A stretch of 64,000 nucleotides of DNA, from NCBI GenBank assembly GCA_900771975.1, contig CAAGPV010000090.1, forward strand, positions 120,294 through 184,293. The letters run 5' to 3'. The notes under the pieces were generated by a model. The model ran no database searches, had not been told where the DNA came from, and worked only from the letters and a program-made list of their open reading frames with translations. This document shows, in pieces, positions 50,009 through 60,027 of this stretch. The translations under genes and the position numbers were made by a program. Within the stretch, counting starts at the first letter, position 1. Each line of letters begins with the position of its first letter. The DNA comes from an uncultured Prevotella sp. Its GTDB lineage: Bacteria; Bacteroidota; Bacteroidia; Bacteroidales; Bacteroidaceae.

Positions 50009-50942
50009 ATGCCTTGCCATGGATTGGCATTTTTAAATGCTTTAAGGAGAAAAGTATCTTTCTTTGAATTAGGAAATGTCACTATTTTTTCAGGCTATAA
50101 TGGTAGAGGTAAGTCTTGTGTTTTACAGTCTTTACTATTGTTGTCTCAGTCTGCATTAAAAGATGGTAAAATAGAAAAATTACACAAAGAAGGTGATTGG
50201 GTAAAACAAGGTTCTTATGAAGACTTGATTCTTGCTTCGGCTGAAAAATGGGATATAGAAATCGGTATAACAAGTGATGATAAAACTTTTGAGGATGTCA
50301 ATTTGAATTATTCACCTGTTAATGATAGTCTTGTTGGAAAGTTGACAAGATGTTTTGTTAATCATGAAGATTATTTTGGTGCAGTAGGATTTGCTGATGG
50401 AGATGATGCGGAAGCAAAGTCTTTGGTAAGAGAGTTGCCACGAAACTTTATATCACAACTTTGTGGTATTTCGAAAATATTTTGATAACTTGACTTTTAG
50501 TGAAGTACGTGAGCGAACAATAGGTCCCTATTTTGATGAAATTCCTCGCAAGATTGTTTGTTATTTTTCATGTTTGAATGATTGTTTCTTTGACTTCAGA
50601 AAGCAATATTCACATCCTGATAATATGAATCAGCTTTTGGAAGGTTTTTCTGGAAAATATCTATTAGATACTGCAGGTTCGCTTCAGAGAACCTCTGTAA
50701 AAAAGGAAAGTTATACTTTTCTTTTTAAGGGTAAAGACGTCTTGGTGAATGTATGTTGTGACTCCCATTTGAAGATACAGCATGTCGATAGTAATAGACA
50801 AACGGATAATGATGGAAAGGTTAGATATAGAATCTATTTTTGTGTCAAAGATGTGAGGGTGCACTCTAAAAATCTGTTGATAGGACTTATAGGACCCCTA
50901 TTTGACTTTGCTGCCTCCGTTGGTGGTGTTCTTCATGTATAA
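50009..50942 (+). pseudogene. Broken AAA ATPase (DUF3696-like)
   Basis: The N-terminal part has a Walker A motif (GYNGRGKS) in an SMC-like ATPase setting. The first frame stops at 50485. The rest continues in another frame (50463-50942, KYFDNLTFSEVRERTIGPY), and removing one T from the TTTT run at 50481-50484 would join them. Even joined, the product ends near a LIGPLFDFA segment and lacks the expected C-terminal Walker B region, so it is truncated as well. It may once have been part of a defence or restriction-linked module next to the RloA-like gene. Confidence 0.7.
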
Positions 50943-50988
50943 TATGCATTAGGGCAATAAGAAACAGGATTTAGCGTTAATAGTAATT

Positions 50989-52302
50989 ATGATTTTAGAT
51001 TTTACAATATCAAATTTTCGTTCGATAAGAGAGGCGGTGACGATTTCTTTTGAGGCAACGAATGACAAACATCTTGAGGACTATTATGTCGTCAAGATAG
51101 GAAAATATCGGGTATTGAAAATTGCTACGATATTAGGAGCCAATGCTTCTGGGAAGAGTAATATGCTCAGAGCTTTTTATATGCTTCCAAGGTTGTTGCT
51201 CGCACCATGTAAAACAAAAAGTTCCACTATCAATTATGATAAGTTTGCCTTGGATGCAAGATGTCAAGAACAAGATACGCATCTGATAGTTAATTTCTTG
51301 TATGGCGAACAAAAATATCGCTATGAGGTAAAGTTTAATAACCAAATGGTAGATTATGAACTTTTGCAGTGTCATCCGTTTAATAGCCTGCGTCCTCATA
51401 CAGTGTATGAACGTGTGACTGATACTGACAATCTTGTATCCTCTATCAAATGGGGCTCGAAATATACTTCGGCGTCTAACACTCGTGATTTGAGTATCAA
51501 CTTGTTGCATAACAGGACAGTCTTCGGTGCTTATCAGATTAGCAATGTCGATATTCCTTGGATGAAAGGTATTTTGGATTGGCTTGATGATTATTTTATG
51601 CCTATAGTTAAGACTTCTGAACAAAATCTGTCTGACTATACGATGAAATATATGGAGCAATTTAAGCAACAGAAAAATTTGATTGTATCTTTGATGAGAA
51701 AGGCTGATGTTGGAGTGAGAGATTTGGAAGTAGAAAGAAAGAACAAAAAAATACCACAACCTGTTTTGGATGCCCTCTTGCATGATGAAGATGTGCCAGA
51801 AGATGTGAAGAAAAGAGTGCAAGAGCGTCCTTATACGGAGGATTTGAATGTGCGAATGCTTCATGATGGTGTTGATGGGGGAACTTTCTTGAATTTCAAA
51901 GAGGAGTCGAATGGTACAAAACGATATTATGAACTGTCTGGCATATTGCTTAGGTTGACCCAAGAGTCTCATTTCGTGGCTATAGATGAGTTGGAGTGTC
52001 GCTTGCACCCTGATTTGTATCAGCATTTTATAGTTACTTTCTTAACTAATGCGAGGCATTCGCAATTGGTCTTTACAACTCACATGAGAGAGTTCTTGGC
52101 TGATAAAGATTTGTGTAGAAAAGATGCAGTATGGTTTGCTGAGAAAAATAACGAGGGGGCTACTGATCTTTATTCGCTTGATGATTTTGAACAAAAAGAT
52201 TTAAAGAATACTTCTGACTACTATACTGCCTATCGTTCTGGTTTGCTAGGAGCTGTTCCTCATTTGGGTGATACGTTTATAGATACATTAAAAGAGAAAT
52301 AA
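50989..52302 (+). CDS. RloA-like AAA ATPase (AbiLi-type)
   Basis: The 437-residue protein begins MILDFTISNFRSIRE, has Walker A GANASGKS (residues 50-57) and a C-terminal Walker B within FVAIDELECRLHPDL followed by a typical TTHMREFL switch region. This is the OLD/RloA-type ATPase that pairs with RloB; the pair corresponds to AbiL-type phage defence. The RloB-like gene follows after 2 bases, which supports the call. Composition is AT-rich compared with the surrounding polysaccharide genes. Confidence 0.85.
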   Translation: MILDFTISNFRSIREAVTISFEATNDKHLEDYYVVKIGKYRVLKIATILGANASGKSNMLRAFYMLPRLLLAPCKTKSSTINYDKFALDARCQEQDTHLIVNFLYGEQKYRYEVKFNNQMVDYELLQCHPFNSLRPHTVYERVTDTDNLVSSIKWGSKYTSASNTRDLSINLLHNRTVFGAYQISNVDIPWMKGILDWLDDYFMPIVKTSEQNLSDYTMKYMEQFKQQKNLIVSLMRKADVGVRDLEVERKNKKIPQPVLDALLHDEDVPEDVKKRVQERPYTEDLNVRMLHDGVDGGTFLNFKEESNGTKRYYELSGILLRLTQESHFVAIDELECRLHPDLYQHFIVTFLTNARHSQLVFTTHMREFLADKDLCRKDAVWFAEKNNEGATDLYSLDDFEQKDLKNTSDYYTAYRSGLLGAVPHLGDTFIDTLKEK

Positions 52303-52304
52303 CT

Positions 52305-52979
52305 ATGGGAAGACAAAGGCATGTTCGGCAAGTGGCAAAACCTATAGTACTTCTTGTCGATGGTCAGGACGAAAAATGGTATTTGGAGAAAGTAAGGGAA
52401 CACTATAAGCCTGAAATCCTTAAAAAAGTAAAAATACTTCCAGAACTTGCAACCAAAAAGAAGATAAAAGATTTGGTAGAAGAGGCACAGCGGAAGATAA
52501 AGGAAGGATGTAATAATGTGTTCTTGATCTTGGATTTTGATGATCCTTTGAAATATAAGGAGGAAATGAAGCAGTTCAAACTCTTTTATGACAACTATTG
52601 TTCGGTGAAAGATGAAGCAAAATTCGAAGGACTGTCTGCGAAAATGAAGAAAAAACTCATGTGGATGGAGAATTTGCAGTTGATAGTCAATAGTCCTTGT
52701 TTGGAATATTGGTATTTATTACATGAACGTAAGATAACTAAATTTTACAAAACTTATGCTGAACTTTTACCAGATTTGAGAAAAATTCCCAAATTTAAGG
52801 ATTATATAAAGGAAGAAAAATATTATAAGTCTAATCCAGATATTTATGTACGATTAGGTGGAGATGCTGCTTTGCAAAAGGCTCGTGCAAATTATATCCC
52901 TTTTGATAAGGAGTTTTGTGAGAATATGGGATTTTCCGAAATGGCAAAGGTTTTAGACTTTTTTGATACTCTGTCATAA
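52305..52979 (+). CDS. RloB-like protein (AbiLii-type)
   Basis: The 224-residue protein has the RloB layout: an early VLLVDGQDEKWYL (usually an E-G-x-x-E-type motif, here D-G-Q-D-E), FLILDFDDP in the middle, and NSPCLEYWYLLH, characteristic of the family. RloB has a TOPRIM-like fold and is probably the nuclease effector activated by its ATPase partner. It lies 2 bases after the RloA-like gene, and a sugar-transferase gene follows 8 bases later. Confidence 0.82.
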   Translation: MGRQRHVRQVAKPIVLLVDGQDEKWYLEKVREHYKPEILKKVKILPELATKKKIKDLVEEAQRKIKEGCNNVFLILDFDDPLKYKEEMKQFKLFYDNYCSVKDEAKFEGLSAKMKKKLMWMENLQLIVNSPCLEYWYLLHERKITKFYKTYAELLPDLRKIPKFKDYIKEEKYYKSNPDIYVRLGGDAALQKARANYIPFDKEFCENMGFSEMAKVLDFFDTLS

Positions 52980-52987
52980 GAGAAAGT

Positions 52988-54067
52988 ATGAAGATCTTTA
53001 TTGTTTGCAACTCTTTGGGTGCTGGTGGTGCAGAACGTGTGGGGGTGAACCTCGCCAATGGTTTTGTAAATCATGGGCATGAAGTGTATATCATCACCGA
53101 TTTGGTTCAGGAAGCAGCATATCCTGTAGATGAGAAGGTGACGGTGTTGCCGATGACGAAACTGAAACTCGGAAAAGTAAAGAAATATACGCAGACTGTT
53201 CGGAACATTAGGAAATATGCAAAACGGTATCATCCCGATGTCGTGATTGGAATGATGCACTTGTCCTCTTTCTTGCCGTTGGTGGCTTTGGCAGGAATGC
53301 ACATCCCTGTGGTGCTGACCATCCATCATGCTCTGACAAGCCGGGGATATAAGATTTCCTTGCGAACCAAGGTGGTGGACAGGCTTTCACCTATTCTGTA
53401 TAGCCATACGACCGTGCTGACTCAGATAGACTATGATATTCTCAAGAAGTTTACCAAGCGATTGTCGGTGATGCCGAATCCTTTGACTTTTAGTCCTTGT
53501 GCGAAGATGGAGACTAAGCAAAAGGTGTTGTTGGCGGCAGGACGTGTGGACGACTGGCATTACAAGGGCTTCGATGTCTTGATGAAGGCTTGGAACTTGG
53601 TCGCTCATAGGCATCCTGAGTGGCAACTGATGTTGGGTGGGCAAGGCTCTGAGGAAACGCTGAACTTCTTAAAGTCTCTTCTGACGGATGACGTGGCAAA
53701 GGTGAATACGGTTTTCTTGGGTTATAGCAAGGATATGCTGAGTCTTTACGGTAAGGCGTCCATTTATGTGCTTAGCAGTAGAAGCGAGGGGCTGCCGATG
53801 GTGCTGATAGAGGCGATGAGCCAGGGATGTGCTCCCGTGGCCACTGCCAACATGGGGCGTACGGCTGAGATTATCACTTCTGCCAAGGAGGGTGTCATTT
53901 GCAAGGCTGAGGATGTGGAGAACTTAGCTCGTGGCATCGACAGGATGATAGCTGATGAGGCTTATCGCTTGGAGGTGCAAAGGAAGGCCATCCAACGCTC
54001 CAAATTCTATTCGCAAGAACACATTATTAATATGTGGGAAGAGCTATTTAGAAAAACAATAAAATAA
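52988..54067 (+). CDS. Glycosyltransferase family 4
   Basis: The 359-residue GT-B fold protein starts with NSLGAGGAERVGVNLANG, typical of GT4, and has LLAAGRVDDWHYKGFDVLMKA and the E-x7-E donor motif SEGLPMVLIEAM. It adds a sugar in polysaccharide assembly; the donor is unknown. The TupA-like gene starts 8 bases later. Confidence 0.92.
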   Translation: MKIFIVCNSLGAGGAERVGVNLANGFVNHGHEVYIITDLVQEAAYPVDEKVTVLPMTKLKLGKVKKYTQTVRNIRKYAKRYHPDVVIGMMHLSSFLPLVALAGMHIPVVLTIHHALTSRGYKISLRTKVVDRLSPILYSHTTVLTQIDYDILKKFTKRLSVMPNPLTFSPCAKMETKQKVLLAAGRVDDWHYKGFDVLMKAWNLVAHRHPEWQLMLGGQGSEETLNFLKSLLTDDVAKVNTVFLGYSKDMLSLYGKASIYVLSSRSEGLPMVLIEAMSQGCAPVATANMGRTAEIITSAKEGVICKAEDVENLARGIDRMIADEAYRLEVQRKAIQRSKFYSQEHIINMWEELFRKTIK

Positions 54068-54075
54068 AAATATAA

Positions 54076-54990
54076 ATGGATAAAAGAATAATAAAGGCGT
54101 TGACAAGCCCGAGCTTTGCTTGCTTGGCCATTCTACATAAATTGTCACCACTCATAAAAAGTGATGAGCTGTATCTTAAAATGGTTTATTGGCTGTCTAT
54201 GGGTAAGAAATTGAACCTTAAAGACCCAAAGACGTTTAATGAAAAACTACAATGGTTGAAACTTTATAACCGTAAGCCGGAATACACGATTATGGTGGAT
54301 AAGGTGAAAGCTAAGGAGTATGTGGCTAACATAATAGACGAAGAGCATATTATTCCCACGCTGGGCGTATGGGATGATCCTGATGAGATTGATTTTGACA
54401 AATTGCCAGAGCAGTTTGTGTTGAAGTGCAATCACAATTCGGGGTTGGGTATGTGCATATGTCGCGATAAGAGTAAACTTGACATAGCCAAGGTGAAACG
54501 TGAACTAAGAAAAGGGCTCCGACAGGACTATTATATGACTAATCGAGAGTGGCCTTATAAGAATGTTCCCCGAAAGATTATGGCGGAGAAATTTATGCAA
54601 GATGGCAACAAGCCAGACTTGACAGACTATAAGTTCTTTTGTTTTAATGGAGAACCGAAGATGATGTATGTTTCTCATGATAATGCCGAGCATGCAACAA
54701 CGGATTTTTTTGATATGGACTACAATCGTTTGCCTATCCGTATGAAAGATCCTAATTCAGAAGTATTGCCAGAACAACCAAAAGAATTTGAAGAAATGAA
54801 ACAGTATGCAAGACAACTGTCAAAGAATATTCCTTTTTTGCGTGTGGATTTTTATGTCATCAGTCATGTAGTTTATTTTGGGGAGCTGACATTTTTTCAC
54901 AACAGTGGATTGACCCCTATCCGCCCTACAGAATGGGAATACAAAATAGGAAAATGGCTGAAGTTGCCTTCTGCATTCTTTGGGTCATAA
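54076..54990 (+). CDS. TupA-like ATP-grasp protein
   Basis: The 304-residue protein fits the TupA-like ATP-grasp family: FNEKLQWLKLYNRKP, a central FVLKCNHNSGLGMC, AEKFMQDGNKPDLTDYKFF and the late LRVDFYV...GELTFFHNSG pattern. Members occur in polysaccharide loci and are thought to attach amino acids or peptides to glycans or their precursors, as TupA does in teichuronopeptide synthesis. The exact reaction here is unknown. Confidence 0.85.
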   Translation: MDKRIIKALTSPSFACLAILHKLSPLIKSDELYLKMVYWLSMGKKLNLKDPKTFNEKLQWLKLYNRKPEYTIMVDKVKAKEYVANIIDEEHIIPTLGVWDDPDEIDFDKLPEQFVLKCNHNSGLGMCICRDKSKLDIAKVKRELRKGLRQDYYMTNREWPYKNVPRKIMAEKFMQDGNKPDLTDYKFFCFNGEPKMMYVSHDNAEHATTDFFDMDYNRLPIRMKDPNSEVLPEQPKEFEEMKQYARQLSKNIPFLRVDFYVISHVVYFGELTFFHNSGLTPIRPTEWEYKIGKWLKLPSAFFGS

Positions 54991-55097
54991 ATACAAATAA
55001 GAAAATAACAGGAATAATATATGGATAATATTTTTGATTTATCATTATCAGTTATTGTTCTTATTTGAATAGTTGTGTACAATTATTAACCGAGATA

Positions 55098-56153
55098 ATG
55101 AAACTAACATTTGTCACTTCCACACTTCATGCTGGCGGGGCAGAAAGAGTTATATCGTTGCTTGCCAACTCCTTTTGCCAAAAGGGATATGAGGTAGAGA
55201 TTGTTTGCATCAACAAGCACTTGGTTTTCTATCCTATTGACGAAACGGTGAAAGTGTGGTTTGCGGAAGACGAGGTGAAAAGCCCATCCATCTTGAAGAA
55301 GGTGTTATGGCTCAGAAATTATATAAAAAATGATAGGCCAAATGTGGTGATTGCTTTTATGCTGGAAGTGTATTGTGTGACGTTGGCCTCGCTCATCGGA
55401 GTGAGCGTTCCTGTCATTTCATCCGAACGCATAGACCCTCATTTCTTTGGCAGAGCCAAGGGCTTACTAAGGTGGCTATTGCTTAGGCGGACAACTCATC
55501 TTGTGGTTCAGACAGTTCGAATAAAGGATTTTTATTCGGCTAAGCTCCAATCCCGTACCACCATCATCCCAAACCCGGTTACCGATAAAGTGTTTTCCTT
55601 GACGCCCACTTTGAAGCAGAAACGCATCATTGCTGTGGGACGGTTGGCTTATCAAAAGAATTATCCCATGATGTTCAGAGCTTTTGCCAAGGTGCATCAT
55701 GACTTTCCCGATTGGCAACTCGTTGTGTATGGCAATGGCCCGCAAAAGGAAGAAATTCGTGGAGTGATTGAACGGTTGGGGATGGAGGGCCATATCATTC
55801 TTGCAGGAAAGTCCGACCATGTTGTGGAAGAGATGAATAAGTCGAGCCTCTTTGTTATGTCCTCTGATTATGAAGGCATGAGCAATGCTCTGTTGGAGGC
55901 TGTCTGTGTGGGACTCCCTGTTATTTCTACGGATGTTTCAGGAGCAAAGGACTTGATAACGGATGGAGTGAACGGATATATAGTGCCAGTTGGAAACGAG
56001 AGAGCTTTGACGCTTGCTCTAAGTTCAATGCTTTCTTCACCCGAAAAGATGGACGAGATGGGGAGGCAAAGCAAAGCATTGGCTCCTCGCTTCAGGGAGG
56101 AACAAATCGTTGGACAATGGGAAGAGTTGATAAAAAAAGTTGTAAGACAGTAA
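55098..56153 (+). CDS. Glycosyltransferase family 4
   Basis: The 351-residue GT4 protein begins MKLTFVTSTLHAGGAERV and has IIAVGRLAYQKNYPMMF and the E-x7-E motif YEGMSNALLEAV. It resembles the GT4 gene at 52988 in layout, so it probably adds another sugar. ATG 55098 was chosen over the upstream frame start at 55065 because it starts the conserved fold directly. Confidence 0.92.
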   Translation: MKLTFVTSTLHAGGAERVISLLANSFCQKGYEVEIVCINKHLVFYPIDETVKVWFAEDEVKSPSILKKVLWLRNYIKNDRPNVVIAFMLEVYCVTLASLIGVSVPVISSERIDPHFFGRAKGLLRWLLLRRTTHLVVQTVRIKDFYSAKLQSRTTIIPNPVTDKVFSLTPTLKQKRIIAVGRLAYQKNYPMMFRAFAKVHHDFPDWQLVVYGNGPQKEEIRGVIERLGMEGHIILAGKSDHVVEEMNKSSLFVMSSDYEGMSNALLEAVCVGLPVISTDVSGAKDLITDGVNGYIVPVGNERALTLALSSMLSSPEKMDEMGRQSKALAPRFREEQIVGQWEELIKKVVRQ

Positions 56154-56178
56154 ATGTTGGTAATTTGAATTTTGGTTT

Positions 56179-58053
56179 ATGTGTGGTATAGCTGGATATA
56201 TTTCTGACAAACTCTCGCAAGAGACGGGTTACAAAATGGCAATGGCCATGAAACATCGCGGTCCGAGCCATCAGGGAGCTGTAGTGTTTCAGCAACAACA
56301 TTGCGTATTGGCTCATGCCCGGCTTTCCATTATAGACCTTTCAGAGGGGGCCAATCAGCCTATGCAGTTTTCTAATTTGGCGATAGTCTTCAATGGTGAG
56401 GTCTACAATTTTAGGGAGATAAGAAAGGAATTGGTGGCTTTGGGACACAGGTTTGAGCTGGATTCCGATACAGAGGTCATACTTCATGCCTATAGTGAAT
56501 GGGGCGTAAAGTGTGTAGACCGGTTTATCGGTATGTTTGCTTTCGCCGTTCTGGACAAAGAGCGCAACGAACTGGTTATTGTCAGAGACCGTGCAGGCGT
56601 CAAACCACTCTACTATTATGTTGAGGGCAACACTTTCATGTTTGCCAGCGAACTGAAAGCCTTCTACCCCCACCCCGCTTTCCAGCGAAAAATCAACAAG
56701 AAGGCTTTGGGACTCTATTTTAAGTATGGTTATGTGACTGCACCCTATGCCATCTTTGAAAACACGCACAAACTCAGACAGGGTCATTACTTGATTTATC
56801 ATCTCGATACTCATACGTATGACTGTCATCAGTATTGGAACGTGATGGACTTCTATCATCGTCCCACGCTTGATATCTCTTACGATGAGGCCAAGGTCGA
56901 ACTGGAACGCATTCTTGAGTCGGCGTTCAACTACCGTATGGTGGCGGATGTGCCTGTGGGGGTTTTCCTAAGTGGTGGTTACGATAGTACGGCGTTGACA
57001 GCTATTCTGCAGAAAGACCGAACCGAAAAACTAAAGACATTTACGATAGGTTTTCCTACGGGCAACAACGAAGCCCCAATAGCAAGGGAGATAGCCCGAC
57101 GATTGGGCACCGACCACACCGAGGCTATGTGCTCCGAGGCTGAATGTAAGAAAATCATCCCCACCCTTCCATTTTTCTACGACGAACCTTTTGCTGACAA
57201 CTCGGCCGTTCCCACCATCCTCGTCAGTCAACTGGCACGGAAGAAGGTGACTGTGGCCCTTAGTGCTGATGCCGGTGACGAAACCTTTGCCGGATATAAT
57301 CGCTATGCCGGATTGGCTGGAATCATGAAGTACCTTCATGCCATGAGACATCTGGGTGGAAAGGGATTGGCAGATGTTGTGGAAGCAATGTGCAAGACGG
57401 TCAACCCCTACTCGTTCCTGCACGAAAAAGGCGAAACCTTAGCCAAGTTGTTGCGCACTGTCCCAGAGTATAGGGCGGCCGTAGCAACCGAGGGCGGTTC
57501 GTATGGTGTATTGGCTGAATCGGTATATAAGCGCCTACTGCGCCAAGATTATCCGGCGCCTCTCTTTCTGTTGGACGAAAGGTTGTTTAACGACACCATC
57601 AGTGTGGCTACGGCAATGGATTATATCAACTATATGGCTGACGACATTTTGGTGAAAGTTGACCGCGCCGCTATGAGTGTTTCCCTTGAGGGGCGTGAAC
57701 CGCTTATAGACCATCGCATCATAGAATTTGCCGCCCAGCTGCCCCTTGAGTTTAAGATGAAAGATGGCGTAAAGAAACGCATCCTGCGCGATATCGTCTA
57801 CAAGTATGTTCCGAGGGAACTGATGGACCGGCCGAAAACAGGATTTATGATGCCCGTGGACGGATGGATGCGCACCGACCTCCGCTACCTTCTGGACGAC
57901 AACATTAATGAAAGCGAGTTGGACGACTCGTTGTTCGACGTGCACAGTGTGATGGCCATCAAGAATCTTTATCTCAACGACCGGCTAAAGCATGAAAATA
58001 AGGTGATATGGCGTTTGCTTATGTTCCAAATGTGGAAAAAAGAAAATATGTAA
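56179..58053 (+). CDS. Asparagine synthase (glutamine-hydrolysing) type amidotransferase
   Basis: The 624-residue protein has the N-terminal class II glutaminase domain with the nucleophile Cys2 (MCGIAGY) and the ATP-pyrophosphatase domain with SGGYDS (residues 265-270) and the ADAGDETFAGYNRY segment. In polysaccharide loci such AsnB homologues (WbpS-like) are thought to amidate uronic acids rather than make asparagine; that role is inferred from context. All key motifs look intact. Confidence 0.92.
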   Translation: MCGIAGYISDKLSQETGYKMAMAMKHRGPSHQGAVVFQQQHCVLAHARLSIIDLSEGANQPMQFSNLAIVFNGEVYNFREIRKELVALGHRFELDSDTEVILHAYSEWGVKCVDRFIGMFAFAVLDKERNELVIVRDRAGVKPLYYYVEGNTFMFASELKAFYPHPAFQRKINKKALGLYFKYGYVTAPYAIFENTHKLRQGHYLIYHLDTHTYDCHQYWNVMDFYHRPTLDISYDEAKVELERILESAFNYRMVADVPVGVFLSGGYDSTALTAILQKDRTEKLKTFTIGFPTGNNEAPIAREIARRLGTDHTEAMCSEAECKKIIPTLPFFYDEPFADNSAVPTILVSQLARKKVTVALSADAGDETFAGYNRYAGLAGIMKYLHAMRHLGGKGLADVVEAMCKTVNPYSFLHEKGETLAKLLRTVPEYRAAVATEGGSYGVLAESVYKRLLRQDYPAPLFLLDERLFNDTISVATAMDYINYMADDILVKVDRAAMSVSLEGREPLIDHRIIEFAAQLPLEFKMKDGVKKRILRDIVYKYVPRELMDRPKTGFMMPVDGWMRTDLRYLLDDNINESELDDSLFDVHSVMAIKNLYLNDRLKHENKVIWRLLMFQMWKKENM

Positions 58054-58069
58054 TCTATTGATAACAAAC

Positions 58070-58906
58070 ATGATGGATGTTTCTGTTCTGATGTCTGTAT
58101 ATAAGTCGGAAAAGGCTATTTACTTAGAAAGAGCCTTGAGAAGTGTGTGGGAAGACCAGACACTGAAACCAGCACAAATCGTCTTGATAGAAGACGGCAT
58201 GTTGGGAGACGACTTGCATGAGGTGATAGCCCAGTACAAGGAAAAGTTGGGCGAAGCACTGTTTATCTGTCGGAATCAAACCAATCTGGGGCTGACCAAG
58301 TCGCTCAACGTTGGACTGAAGCACGTTACCTCAGAACTGGTGGCACGCATGGATAGTGACGATATCTCCGACCGAAGGCGCTTTGAACTTCAGGTAAACT
58401 ATCTGGAGGCTCATCCTGACATCGACATTGTGGGCGGTTCACTTCAAGAGTTTGACGAAAATCACGATTGCCTCAACGTTCGCCACTATCCGCTCACACC
58501 AGAGGAAGCTATAAAATACATTCCCAAGGCATCGCCTCTGGCCCACCCTTCGGTCATGATGCGTTACCGAATGTTTAAGAATGGACTCGCCTATGACGAG
58601 CGTTATCCCACCAGTCAAGACATCCAACTGTGGTTTGATGCCATCATGGCGGGCTACAAGATAGGCAATGTTCCCGAGGTGACTCTCTATTTCCGGCGTG
58701 AAGGTGATGTGTTCAAGCGCCGGTCCAAGGCAAAGGCTAAAAACGAATTCAAGATATACATGAATGGCATCTACCGTATGAAAGGCCTATTTACCTTTGC
58801 TTACTGTTATCCCATCTCACGATATCTCTTCCGCAATTTGCCCACATGGATGGTGAAGAAAATCTATGGAAGCAAATTTAGAAACAAGATACTACAGAAG
58901 AAATGA
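58070..58906 (+). CDS. Glycosyltransferase family 2
   Basis: The 278-residue GT2 protein has MDVSVLMSVYKSEKA, then NLGLTKSLNVGL and the D-x-D-type ARMDSDDI, with the conserved LAHPSVMMR further on. ATG 58070 was preferred to a TTG at 58058. The last bases overlap the next gene's ATG (ATGA), so translation is coupled. Confidence 0.9.
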   Translation: MMDVSVLMSVYKSEKAIYLERALRSVWEDQTLKPAQIVLIEDGMLGDDLHEVIAQYKEKLGEALFICRNQTNLGLTKSLNVGLKHVTSELVARMDSDDISDRRRFELQVNYLEAHPDIDIVGGSLQEFDENHDCLNVRHYPLTPEEAIKYIPKASPLAHPSVMMRYRMFKNGLAYDERYPTSQDIQLWFDAIMAGYKIGNVPEVTLYFRREGDVFKRRSKAKAKNEFKIYMNGIYRMKGLFTFAYCYPISRYLFRNLPTWMVKKIYGSKFRNKILQKK

Positions 58907-60021
58907 CTACCGAGCAGCAAGCTTTTGTCCATCTGCTGAAAGCTGGCCTGTGGGGGCATCTCGATGAGCCTGCCATAGCGTTCTTTCGTTCGCAACGGCC
59001 CGACTGGCAAGAAGTTTACACATTGGCACAACAACAAACGTCTGTTGGCATCATGACAGACGGAATGACGTTGTTGCCCACCGACCTGCGACCACCAAAG
59101 CAAATCTATTTCAACTGTGTGGCTCAGACCGGTACTTACGAAGAGGATAACCGGCAGCTCTCTCAGTTTGCACGCGAATTGCAACAACGGCTCAAACAGA
59201 AAGGTGTAGACACGCTGCTGCTGAAAGGACAGGGCGTGGCCCAACTCTATCGCCAACCGTTGCACAGGCAGATGGGTGATATTGATATTCTCATTAACGA
59301 CAGCCAGCAACTGGTTTTGGCACAGAAGCTTATGCAGCGTATAGCCGATACCGAAAATATTTCCTCCAGCGGACAACATTCGGAGTTTACAGTGGGCGAT
59401 AACATCATCGAACTTCATGGAGAGTTCGGTTTTACCATCTGTCCTAAAACCACTCGTAACCTTCGCCTTTGGGCTGGCCAACGCTTACAAGAGCCGGCAC
59501 AGACAGTGGCAGGGTTTATCGTTCCCAATGCAGCTTTCAATGCCGTCTTTGTCTTTGCCCACTTGCTCAACCACTACATGATTGGAGGCGTAGGCTTGCG
59601 CCAAGTGAGCGACTGGATGAGGCTGATGCACCATATCACTTCTACACGGCCTCAACCGTCTTTTTGGCGGACATTGCGAGAAGACCTGAACTTGTTGGGA
59701 CTGACACGTTTTTGGCATCTCTTTGCCGTTATGGCCGTACAACTGTTGGGATGCCCTGCCGAAAGTATGCCTTTCATCGAACAGTCGCTTACGGACGACA
59801 ATCTCAGAAAAAGTCATATTCTGCTTGATAACATTTTCAAGACGGGCAACTTCGGAGCATTACAAAAGGAAAAACAGCTCGACCCATCGTCTACCAACAA
59901 GTGGGTGAAAAAAGTGCATACAGCCTTCGGAGAGTTGCCAGTTTACTTCCGCACGGCACGTCTCTTTCCCCGTGATGCGGTTTACTGCTTTTTCAAGTAT
60001 GCAAAGGGACAATTGAAATAG
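58903..60021 (+). CDS. Nucleotidyltransferase-fold protein (NTP_transf_5-like)
   Basis: The 372-residue protein has the family motif LLLKGQGVAQLY followed by RQMGDIDILI, where G-D-I-D contains the two metal-binding aspartates of the nucleotidyltransferase fold. A helical middle part and a histidine in IIELHGEFG follow. Homologues are frequent at the ends of Bacteroidetes capsule loci; their function is unknown. It overlaps the previous GT2 gene by four bases. Confidence 0.8.
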   Translation: MTTEQQAFVHLLKAGLWGHLDEPAIAFFRSQRPDWQEVYTLAQQQTSVGIMTDGMTLLPTDLRPPKQIYFNCVAQTGTYEEDNRQLSQFARELQQRLKQKGVDTLLLKGQGVAQLYRQPLHRQMGDIDILINDSQQLVLAQKLMQRIADTENISSSGQHSEFTVGDNIIELHGEFGFTICPKTTRNLRLWAGQRLQEPAQTVAGFIVPNAAFNAVFVFAHLLNHYMIGGVGLRQVSDWMRLMHHITSTRPQPSFWRTLREDLNLLGLTRFWHLFAVMAVQLLGCPAESMPFIEQSLTDDNLRKSHILLDNIFKTGNFGALQKEKQLDPSSTNKWVKKVHTAFGELPVYFRTARLFPRDAVYCFFKYAKGQLK

Positions 60022-60027
60022 CCACAC

